A DNA stretch of 64,000 nucleotides from positions 21,454 to 85,453 of the forward strand of contig JAKSZP010017473.1 in the NCBI GenBank assembly GCA_022478985.1, in the 5' to 3' direction. The stretch is from Massospora cicadina (lineage: Eukaryota; Entomophthoromycota; Entomophthoromycetes; Entomophthorales; Entomophthoraceae). A program made the position numbers and the translations under genes. The stretch's first letter is position 1, and each line of letters starts with the position of its first letter. This document shows, piece after piece, positions 55,608 to 64,000 of the stretch. The notes under the pieces were generated by a model that saw only the letters and a program-made list of their open reading frames with translations, made no database searches and was not told where the DNA came from.

Positions 55608-57150
55608 GCGAGATATACTAATATTGATTCAGGGACATTTGGGGTTGGAATCACTGAGGTGTAGAGTCCCGTCTCTACTCTGCTCCATCTTTTCCCTGGT
55701 AATATTGATCTTAGAAATATGTAGAGAACATGGCGGTTATGGAAGAATTTTGACAAGTGAACAGGGTGGCTGCATTCATAAAAGCTAACCCCATAAGAGC
55801 CGCATCCTTGAATTTTGTAAGAGGGTCCAGGTCAGAATGTTTGGGGTCATTTAGCATAACCAGTCCCAGATTAGTAAGGTGATTGCTGATGTTTGGCATA
55901 GCTAGGTCCTGGTTGGTAGCTAGGTTACTGAAAGTTTTTGTAACTAGCCCCTGGATGGTGATCAAACTGTTGAGTTTATTTGGCCAAGGACGAGATGCAG
56001 GGTTATAGTAAGGTTGAGGTTTGCTAAGTGGAACATGAGTCGGATGAGAGTATTCTCTTGAATAAGAGGGCACAGTAGAGGAGGTAGTCTTCTGTTCTAT
56101 ATTGGGCGAAATGAAAAGTTAGGGGATATGCAACGCAAGAACTGTACAATTTTGATCAGGGAAACGTCATCATCCAAAGTGGTGAAATGACATTGTGAAG
56201 GTCATGGTATAGCTTCACTGCAGAGGTCATGGCGATGCACACATCAGCTTCTGCTAAGTATCCTCCCCAATCAACGCGTGAGCTTCCATTATAAATTGAT
56301 CAGAGAACTCCAGGAGAGTCTCATTTTGGTGGAATCCAATTGTTAAGAATTCCGCTTTCCGCTGTGACATCTTTGAGGTACCCCCAAACAGGTGGAGCAT
56401 GGTATCTTTTACATCCCTATAGGTAACAGAGCCACTTGGGAGGTAACACGTGACTTTATCAGCACTCCCAACATCCAAGGCAGATAACAGTTTAGCCTTC
56501 TATCTATTGGATTCACCATCCGCTGCAAATTCAAATTGTTTGAAGAAATTATGGATATTACCATTGTGATCAAATGGAGGTATTTCTCAATAATAACCTC
56601 CTCATTCCGTTCATAACTTTCTGGGCCATACTGAGGAATCTGTCAGGACCCAAAAGCAGTATCCCAATGAGAAGCTGGACCAGCGGAAGTTGGGATGCCC
56701 ACCGCTTCAGGGGTAGCATGGCCTTCTGCCATGGGCGGCACTGCCATTTCTTGATGGAATTGGTGCTCTGAGACATAATTAAATCCAGTACTACCATCCT
56801 GGGTGTAGTAGCTCCGACCAGCGTCATATTCTTCCTCATATGATTCCCCCCTTGTTGTTCATCCTTGTCCTAGTGAGAAGACTGAGAGGCACTGGTCAAT
56901 TACCACTATGCGCACTGCAGCCATTTGGTAGTATCATCCAACCAGTTGGCGAGTTCCTTGTTTTATTGTCCCAGAATTTACATTTGACTAAACGTGCTAT
57001 CAAGCTGGTGCATGACAGCATTTCATTCTTAAGAAGTTCAACCTGTTTTTGGAGCACTGCATCTAATGTAAGTTTGAGTTCCTCATACCCAGCTGGTGCA
57101 GTTTTTTGTGAAGACTTCCCAGCAACATAGGCTGTATAAGACATGGCTGG
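55608..57150 (-). pseudogene. gag: E gag
   Basis: Minus strand, right of G3. 57144-56896 starts MSYTAYVAGKSSQKTAPAGY and includes a charged helix (ELKLTLDAVLQKQVELLKNE), the likely Gag N-terminus. 56478-56254 has VTYRDVKDTMLHLFGG and FLTIGFHQNETLLEFSDQF, matching the Gag core in which a conserved Phe-Gln-x-x-x-E-S/T-L segment precedes a second helix. 56073-55711 is the downstream part. No zinc knuckle recognised. Frames change at least three times. Confidence 0.65.
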
Positions 57151-57159
57151 TGACAGGAG

Positions 57160-57209
57160 ATCCAGAGTACTTGGTGGTTAATGAATGGGCCCCCTGTAGT
57201 AACCACTAC
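57160..57209 (-). promoter_or_regulatory. E region next to 5' LTR (primer-binding site zone)
   Basis: On the minus strand the first bases after the LTR are GTAGTGGTTACTACAGGGGG. A TGG starts four bases in, which could be a tRNA site. The first 14 bases are also an imperfect palindrome (GTAGT...ACTAC). TGGT and TACAGGGG are shared with the primer-binding site of C, but four bases are missing between them. The true primer cannot be decided. Confidence 0.35.
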
Positions 57210-57766
57210 TGTTATAATTTCAGACAGTATCATTAGGATCCGCCATATTGTTTGTACAGGTCGAACCCACTGAATAACAGACAGAGAATGTGGGGTCGTC
57301 AGTCCTTTGTACACACTTAAAAATACTAAAAATAGGAGCAATCTCCCCAACGACTCTTTTATTTCTTATGTTAAATACACCAACTTTGAGCTGTTCCACT
57401 TTCTCTACTATTAATGACCTTCTTCTCTCAATCGCCCATCTCGCTTATATACAGTGGCTTTGGATGATACTGCTCTCATAGCTTGAACTATTCTATTCCG
57501 CCAATTCTCCTTAATTTTGGCTTGTTATTCTTTAGCTCTCTATCGCCCTAATTGAAGGCGATTTAACTCTTATTTGTCAAATGTTAACATTGCCTTATCG
57601 CCTTATTGCCTTATGTAGAGGTGATCCAATTATAACCCATTATATCACAATATTGCCTTATCTTGAGGCACTTGAATAATCATAACTAATATCATGTTTG
57701 GCGGATTTTTTCAAATCCAACCTAGCTGTTCCAAGATTATCATCCAGTCATATTGGAATCATGACA
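57210..57766 (-). repeat. E 5' LTR
   Basis: Partner of 43037-43587. The outer end GAATCATGACA is followed by the GCCTC duplication; the inner end TGTTATAATTT aligns with TGTCATAAATTT at 43037. Confidence 0.9.
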
Positions 57767-57771
57767 GCCTC

Positions 57772-58800
57772 ATATACTTTAAGCTTTTATTAAGTATAAA
57801 ATACAAAGGGAAAATGATCTTTAGCTTTCACTTGGTGGATTACTCCAGACATTTTCTCATAATCTCTTGGTCCCTTAGAAAAAACATCTTCATATTATTT
57901 GAGAAGGGCTTCTACATCTTGTCATTCACTAAGAGTAAGGGTGTCCCCATTCTTACTTTTAAATTGAGATTGTAGTAGTGGGTTAAGACCTAAGCCTTTT
58001 AGAGTGCTGAAACAATTTACATGTTTAATATGGTTGGTAAGACAGAGCTTTACATAATTGATGGCTGCATGCCGTAATACTTGAAGAGCTTGATTGGTTA
58101 AATTTCTTACCAAGATTGGAAGAGATTTAACATACGCAGGGTACAAGATCCTAAGGAAGGTCAAAGCTTTATGATATAAAAATTGAGCTGTCCATATTCT
58201 AGAAAACATGATTTAAGAAAACCTAATTTTAACTTAGGAATCCACCACAACTTGAGAACTAAAAGATATAACAAAGGAAAGACATTAAAGCAATATTCCA
58301 TCCTCAGCATCCACTGTGCTGAAGGGAAGCTTTTAAGCCTTATAATCTAGTATTCTATCTGACAGATAGAGGTAGGATACTCATAAATAAGGAACACTAT
58401 TAAAGGGCCCCATAACCCTATATGGGAGATTGAACAGCAGTGGTATGCAATACCCCAAAATAAAGATATATTATTGCTTATGATTAATTATAAATTAAAA
58501 TTTCTCATCAGCTGGCCTCTAATGAATAATATATATTACTTTTTATAAGGCTATAGAACGAGTAATGATTAGAAGCTTTTTTAATCTAAGAGGCAATGAT
58601 GAGTATGCTCCAATAGTTTTAGTGGGATGTAACCCACGGTTTGTATTCAGTATATGAATTAGTTAAGGAGCCATTTGTGATTTTTTAATGATTTGGAAGG
58701 ATATGACAGTAACCGTGGAGCTGTTGTCTACTAAGGCTAGATTAAAACTTTTTGGACTACTAATAGCAAACATTCAACAAAATATTCATATTGGGAAATA
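57772..58800 (-). pseudogene. pol: F reverse transcriptase start and protease
   Basis: On the minus strand 58209-57922 ends TLTLSE; then QDVEALLK, a stop, YEDVFSKGPRDYEKMSGVIH and KAKDHFPFV (57930-57830), the conserved entry to RT in Ty3 elements. KVYEAQ joins, across E, to the RT piece at 42667-43031. Further upstream on that strand, near 58755-58700, SFNLALVDNSSTVTVIS resembles a retropepsin active site with DTG/DSG changed to DNS. A protease dead at the active site is implied. Confidence 0.65.
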
Positions 58801-60240
58801 ACTGTTAGAAGTTAGTCAGAAGATATTTACAGTGAGTTAGCTGAGGTTTGTAGTTGGGCCAAAACTGGGAGTTTTAACTTGCTTAAAATTTTTGTCAATT
58901 AAGAATTGGCTTTAGATAGCAGAGCTTACTTTAAAAACCTGTTTAAGTACTTATCTATTAAAATTAGAAAGATTTAGGCTTTTATTGTCTTTGAGAGGTG
59001 GGCACATCGAATTTAACAGTGGCTTATGATACAAAGCATCTAGAAATACTAAGCATGGATCTGATAGTTTGAGGTACTCTGAATTTGTCAGCAGAGGGAG
59101 CCTCTTTCCCTAAGATGATTAATCTTTTGTTTCCTTCTTCCGAGGGCAATGGTAGCAGCTACCAATAAAGTGGTCAGTACATTTGTAGTAGTAGCAGTTC
59201 TTTCTCTAAATAAAGATTTGGGAGAGTCACCGCTAGTAATGGGACTCAAGCTTTAGGGTCAGGTCACGTAGTTCAGCAATAAAAAGATAATTGGATGGAA
59301 CCTCTATAAGAGCCTCCTTAATGTAAAATAACAAAGTAAAATTATCTTTAACAGCCTTGAGGCATAAATGATTATTGGGCATGGCTTTAAATGCCAATAA
59401 AGCTCTATAATGGCACTGTCCAACGCGAGTTATTTCTTACAATTTTAGTTTGGGCTTTGAGGTAGAAACTTTGATCAAACTTGTTTATAGATCTAACTCA
59501 ATTAAAACTAATCCCCATGAATGACTGCTTTTGGTTTTCCAGAATTAAGTCAATCCTGAACTCTCTGAGTAGAGGGGTCTTGAAATTAACCCAAATGATA
59601 CAATTCATTATATGTGGAACATAATATTTTGGGCCACTAACTTAGACAAGTAGATAACTGTTTGAGTTTTTCTAATGGTCAGTAGCTATCTCTAAAGGAT
59701 TTGCTAGTGAGGACGGAGGGCTGATAGCATGCTTGAACAGAAGGGCACATATTTCTCTTGGTGAGACTTTGTATTTATGAAAGATTTTTGGGGTTGAATG
59801 GCCTCTATTTTTGGAAAAATCCAAATAAACCATTAACCATATCAACTCACTCAGGGGTGGGATGTAAGGCTGCCTTGGAGGTGAAAGTTGGAATTAAATG
59901 CCTAACTTCTTCTTTATCTAAAAGTTGGTGTTAAATCATAAGTTAATGCTGTTTAATAAAAAAATTAACTTCTCTAAAATCTTACGTTGCAACTGTAAAA
60001 ATTTACTCTAGTGGTTGATTATCAGTCATCAACCTAGTAACCTTTTTACTGCACAGGTTCGATTTCCTCATGCACTTTGTCACGTTGTATAGAACGTAAT
60101 AAATAATAATAGTATGGAGACCATTATCCATAGTTGAGTTTGAACCATTATTAGGCCCAACGCTTTGGCCAGTACTTCCAATTAGATACTCTGTAAGTCA
60201 TATTCGTAGGGATTTGTTCTCTATATTCCTGTCCACCTGA
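58800..60240 (-). pseudogene. gag: F gag region
   Basis: The minus strand near 59215-59140 encodes a Cys/His-rich segment (NCYYYKCTDHFIGSCYHCP) followed by basic residues (RKKETK), like a degraded CCHC knuckle at the end of Gag. The remaining region to about 60240 has only short frames with frequent stops; Gag is inferred from position between protease and the 5' LTR. Confidence 0.45.
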
Positions 60241-61330
60241 TCTTTGTCAAGATACCCCAGTGACAGTCTCTCTCAGCCCAACACACAGTTGGCAGCTATC
60301 CCTGATTGTGGTTCCCTTTGTCTCTAGATCCCCGCTTGGATCTTTACTCTTCTCTCTGAGAGTCTTCCAATTATTGCCTTCTGCAATAATATCCTTGAGA
60401 TGGAACGTCACAATAGAAGCTGATAGTCTATCTATACACCAAATCAGCAATATTACTGTAGATAATAATGCTTTTCTAAATGATGATCTTTAATATGTTT
60501 TTTATTATAGTAAATCCTAGGGAATTATATAGTAGGGGATTCAGCTGTCTAACCCTCGGTTGACACCTCTTCAATGAAATGCAGCTGTTGCCATTGAATC
60601 ATCTTTCCTCATCTTGGCAGTGATGGTCTTCCCCATCCTGGCTAGGATTTCATTATTGGACATCCTCAAGACCTCAAATGGAAAGAGTTAGAATTCGTGT
60701 CCCTAACATTTTCCTCTCAATCCAAGCGAACCAACTATAATTTGCTAGCGACTTGCTTAGGTAATGGGACTTATTACCCATTATGGCAGGTCACTTTACC
60801 AACTGATTGACTCGCTAGTTGCAGGTGGCATCACTCGCCTCGCAACTCACTATTCATTCCTGATCAGTTGGTGATGAAACCTGACCAATCCTAATCAGTA
60901 CATCTGATAGTTAATCACTATCAGATGCCCCTATTTTGTTGGCCACTCTGCCCAATGAGATATTAGGTATTCATCCGGATTGATTCCCAACAGATATTAC
61001 CAGGTGAATGTCCCAAAATCCCCTGAACGTAGTTCCTCCAAAACTTGGGCCAACCAATTTTTGATTCACTTCGCCTTAGGGAATTTTCCCCTAGCGACAC
61101 CAGGTAATCTAGCAGGCTGGGAATATGGGCAAAAATCCCAACAGCAACTTTCACTTTGTTAAAGTAAGTGGTGAAGTCCATCTCCAGAAACGCTGGCAAC
61201 TGTGGACTATAGAACGCCAAAGGTTTTATTCATGCATGTTAACCACCCACTCACTGAGTAGGGGTTAAACTGCTAGAAGAGGTATCTGATACCGGGCCAT
61301 TATTGTTCATTGAGGTTGTCAAGTTTTAAC
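60240..61330. other. pol: Unassigned segment with a plus-strand RT-like fragment
   Basis: This stretch is less AT-rich than the flanks and does not read as F. On the plus strand at about 60800-60960 short pieces in adjacent frames read LVAGGITRLATHYSFL, VMKPDQS and, after a frame change, ILLATLPNE, in the order of RT motifs before the palm. No YxDD loop is found. It may be a fragment of another retroelement type inserted into the gag or leader of F. The open minus-strand frame 61220-60963 shows no known domain. Confidence 0.3.
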
Positions 61331-61815
61331 AGGGACTTGAGGAGGCCTGTCAGTGAGCACCAAAAATTTTGGGTAAGGGAGATATATTCCAATCAACCAG
61401 TGAAATGTTCAGGGCTTCCATAAGCCTGGATTTAAGTATTTATAATCTAAATGATTAAATGTTAGATAAAGAAAAGGCTTCATAATTGGTAATTACTTTT
61501 GAATTATGCTATATAGTAGCAACAACCAAAAATGGTTGAAAGAAAAAAGTAATCTTTTAATAATTTAAAGGAAGCAGTAATATATGGGGAATGGAGTATT
61601 GATTCATTGGGGAAATTGCCAGGAGCTGAGACAAAATCTTTTTCCAATTTGTTCCCATAATTGTGGCAGCATCATATGATCTTTTATGATAGATTTGACC
61701 AACATTTTTTATTGGGTCTAAATCCAGACAGTGGTAGCATTCAATCCTTTTATTTTAGGTTTGAGTCTCGCCACTAAAGATGATTTTATTTTCAGGTTAA
61801 GCTGAAAAATTGACA
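61330..61815 (-). repeat. Probable F 5' LTR
   Basis: On the minus strand it starts TGTCAATTTTTCAGC at 61815. It shares TGCTACTATATAGCATAAT (about 61507-61525) and a GTCTGGATTT/GACCCAAT pair with J. Pairing with the F 3' LTR (10491-11242) rests on position and weak similarity. GCTCC follows at 61816-61820. The inner end near 61330 is uncertain. Confidence 0.45.
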
Positions 61816-61820
61816 GCTCC

Positions 61821-63470
61821 CATTATGGCATGGGTCAGGTAGTTCAGTATTGTGCTCATTTTGTAATTTGTTTATTTATAGAAAATTATCTTTTTAAAGG
61901 TAGTTTAAGATCTTGTATTGGATATTTAACTTCTAGTTAGTATTAAAGACTTCAGATCTGAAAGAATTATTACTTGAAGTATCATGTTATTGTTACTCAA
62001 GAGGGAAAATTTCTTTCCCTATGGTAGCTCAACCTTTAAAATATTATCAGGGCCAACAAACCGAATATTAAAATATATGGCTGTAAAAATACGTACTAAT
62101 ATAAAAAGCAAGAGACAGGATTAAAAGGCCCCTAGATTATTGAGCAACAATGTGAAATTCTGAGGATCGCTCAATTGATAATTATTACTGCATGCTTAAT
62201 TAGGATAAAGTTCCATTGAATGATCCTTAATATTGCCAATGGATTACAGTATTATCACCGTTCAGAAACTCACTAGGCATGTTCAAATAGCCCTGAATCT
62301 TCTGGTCAATTTTAGGCTTAATTTTACTGATGTAATTGGGAACTTTTCTGAGGCAGGTTTCAATACAAGCTGTGGATTTGGTGCTTCCAGCTTATAGACA
62401 TTTCTCCAAAGTTAGAATTCAAATTAAAGATCGGGAAAGAGATAAAATAAATATATCTTTTATTAGATGGTATTTATTTAATACCCAGTCATTAGGCCAA
62501 GCGACAGTATTTATACCTCTTGGAATCTCCTGGCCACATTTGAGCACAAAATTTCAATAGTTAATTTACCACCTCAGTTCAGCCCTTGAACTGATATGAC
62601 TTAGACCTATTGCTAGGTTTATTGGTGGCAATATACTCCTTAAATTGGGAGGATTTCAGGTATAAAAATTTCAATAAAAACAAGCAAACTTACCTTAGGA
62701 TCTTCTTAATTTAAGTTTCATCATACAGCTGACAAATACATCTTATGTGAAATTTCTGCATTGATTGAAGCAGATAACTTACTCCTAAATGGGATGTCAG
62801 CAGGCCTCTCTCTCAAAAACACTAGGTACTCCCTTTTTGAGAAAGTCCATGTGCAAGTACTATAATGCCAATTACATGGATTGACATATGTTTCTCGCCC
62901 TAGGGTGGAAAATTGATTATGTTGAAATGTCTTTCAGTCTATGGGACTTTTAGTTGGTATCTATGGGTTGATCCCAAACAATTTCTTATGCAAATTGTTG
63001 AATTTTATTTCCAATATTAGGAACCAGTTGCCAAGTTTTGGTGTAGTGATAATCATCCACAATGCGCAAGTGAATTCAGCCTGAGCTTTTTGACAAAGAA
63101 GTTGATCAAATTGATGTTTGGGATAATCATCCTGAGCTGAGTAATTACAATAGGCTTGAGTTAAGAGCTAAAGTATTGATTTGAGTATTGGAAGGATAGT
63201 CAGCCCAATATATTGGTTGTCAAATGTTTATTTTTGGGCCAATCACCAGAAAATGATATTTTCCCCCACTTGACTTGAACATAAGCCCTAATATTCCTGA
63301 TTAGCCTTCATTGATCTGTTATCTTTGGGATGAACGCCCAACAATTCTAGAATTAGGTCATATATTTGATAACTTTGGCCCAAATGCCCAACGAGTTTGA
63401 TGTGGGATCCTCTCCCTATCCTCAAGTGCAAAATAGATTATTAATTGAAATAAAACTATTATATAAGTGT
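61821..63470 (-). repeat. Probable 3' LTR of element K and flank
   Basis: No coding pattern is visible here except a chance plus-strand frame (62336-62560). Because integrase C-terminal sequence of a minus-strand element lies at 63560-64000, the LTR of that element should be here. On the minus strand, GCCCAAAAATAAAC (about 63238-63225) is a likely polyadenylation signal. Exact borders not found; no second copy in the window. Confidence 0.4.
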
Positions 63471-63538
63471 ATTTTTTGTATTTGTTTTTTGTTTTTGTTT
63501 TTGTTTTTGTGTTTTTGTGTTTTTTTAACTTTTTTTTC
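63470..63538. repeat. (TTTTTG)n simple repeat
   Basis: About 70 bases of T-runs separated by single G (units TTTTTG, some TTTTTGTG), ending in pure T. On the minus strand this is a long A-rich purine-type tract between integrase and the presumed LTR of K, where a polypurine tract is expected. Confidence 0.85.
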
Positions 63539-63559
63539 TTAATTAGCCCACTTATTAGA

Positions 63560-64000
63560 ATTTCTTAGGGATTTTGCATGGACTCAGTTGTATATCTGGC
63601 CAGTCCTAATATCCTTGATTAAGTATATAAACTTAGACGTTATCTCAATCACTTTGAATGGCCTGACCCAGATGCGATCTAACTTTTGCACTTGGCCTGA
63701 TCTGTGGGTGTTGGTAAATAGAACTTCATCGTAAACTTCAAATTTGGCCAATGTATAGAGATTCTCTAAGTTCTTTTAATGTTGGGCCTTTTTCTTGGTG
63801 AAACTGTTGTCAAAGGCTTGAGCTTATATTTTGGATAAGGTATCCAAAATCTTGTCAATGTACTGAGGGTAAGTGTTTTCACTGGGATCCTCTAGGGCTG
63901 AATATAGCAGCGTTGGTAGGGCCGGGTGTCTACCATATAATACTTGAAATGGAGACATCCTGATTGATGAATGGTAGGAGATATTGTAGGCAAAGACTGC
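63560..64000 (-). pseudogene. pol: K pol: integrase C-terminal part
   Basis: Read from 64000 leftwards: AVFAYNISYHSSIRMSPF, QVLYGRHPALPTLLYSALED (about 63940-63880) and YIDKILDTLSKI, then KFEVYDEVLFTNTHRSGQ and LDRIWVRPFKVIEI (about 63690-63650). These are the segment after the catalytic core and the SH3-like C-terminal domain with its GPF-type motif (here VRPF). Only two stops occur in about 145 codons, so K is better preserved than F. The element continues beyond the window. No chromodomain follows. Confidence 0.75.

Larger units (their letters stand above)
43037..57766 (-). mobile_element. E: minus-strand Ty3/gypsy element interrupted by G3
   Basis: Direct LTRs of about 555 bp, 43037-43587 (3') and 57210-57766 (5'), with a perfect 5-bp duplication GCCTC (43032-43036 and 57767-57771). 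On the minus strand the 3' LTR starts TGCCATGATTCTG just after the purine tract AAAGAGGGGGTAA; the 5' LTR starts TGTCATGATTCC. Both end ATGACA or ATAACA. Removing G3 and its duplication leaves 6.5 kb with gag at 57150-55608 and pol at 47409-43640. The element has no chromodomain and is a different lineage from G1-G3 and from A/B/C. Confidence 0.93.
10491..61815 (-). mobile_element. F: old minus-strand Ty3/gypsy element hosting D, C and E
   Basis: F is inferred from minus-strand coding pieces that continue one another across later insertions: integrase and RNase H at 11243-12790, the RT end at 34699-35145, RT middle at 42667-43031, RT start and protease at 57772-58800 and gag to about 60100. 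Its 3' LTR ends at 11242 (minus-strand start TGTTGTCAGGATTTCAGCC) and is preceded on that strand by a perfect-looking purine tract, AAAAGGGGG. The likely 5' LTR ends at 61815. Without the insertions F would be roughly 7 kb. The outer TSD was not found (GCTCC at 61816-61820 has no clear partner), so pairing of the two LTRs is tentative. Confidence 0.6.

Noticed and set aside
63470..63538. CRISPR-like or other regular array
   Set aside because: It is a simple (TTTTTG)n repeat without spacers.
1..64000. Host genes, tRNA or rRNA genes
   Set aside because: I found no frame with non-transposon domains, no exon-like set of frames with splice signals, and no cloverleaf or rRNA-like sequence on reading; a tRNAscan or Rfam scan could overturn this.

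Overview
The window is a block of repetitive eukaryotic DNA built almost entirely from Ty3/gypsy-type (Metaviridae) LTR retrotransposons inserted into one another on both strands. I recognise no host protein gene, tRNA, rRNA, operon or CRISPR array. Every reading frame of interest is a fragment of gag, protease, reverse transcriptase (RT), RNase H, integrase or chromodomain, nearly all broken by stops and frameshifts. The chromodomain elements look like the self-priming Tf1/sushi group known from vertebrates and fungi. With the depth of nesting and decay, this suggests a large repeat-rich genome, more likely a vertebrate than a fungus, but I cannot name the organism.

Layout, left to right. 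1-4247: 3' part of a plus-strand chromodomain element (G1); a solo LTR (S1, 1398-2293) splits its integrase from its chromodomain. 4248-5745: 3' end of a different plus-strand element (H). 5746-6717: probable minus-oriented solo LTR (J). 6721-10490: decayed plus-strand chromodomain element (G2). From about 10.5 kb to 61.8 kb lies an old minus-strand element (F), cut open by later arrivals. Inside F are: D (minus, about 12.8-34.7 kb), itself carrying A (plus, 14092-21593) and B (plus, 24397-31896); C (minus, 35146-42666; same family as A and B); and E (minus, 43037-57766). E contains G3 (plus, 47415-55602), a nearly complete chromodomain element, and G3 contains a minus-oriented solo LTR (S2, 49369-50354). 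The right edge (about 61.8-64 kb) holds the 3' end of one more minus-strand element (K).

The nesting rests on termini and target-site duplications (TSDs) read directly: GGAAA for S1, CTTCT for G3, ATCTA for S2, GCCTC for E, GCTAC for A, GTAA for B. The order of insertion agrees with decay: G3 and S2 are best preserved, then E, then A/B/C, then D and F. Coding pieces of F on either side of E and C continue one another, which supports the reconstruction.

The most unusual signal is in the chromodomain-element LTRs (G1, G3, S1, S2). They are long (about 0.9-1.6 kb), and downstream of the TATA box and polyadenylation signal each carries an open or once-open frame for a small protein with two predicted membrane segments, running almost to the LTR end. 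The frame lies at the 5' end of the genomic transcript, ahead of or fused to gag. G3 also has a primer-binding site complementary for 11 bases to the predicted start of its own transcript, indicating self-primed reverse transcription. Pol runs on into the 3' LTR, where its last 40 or so residues are conserved between copies.
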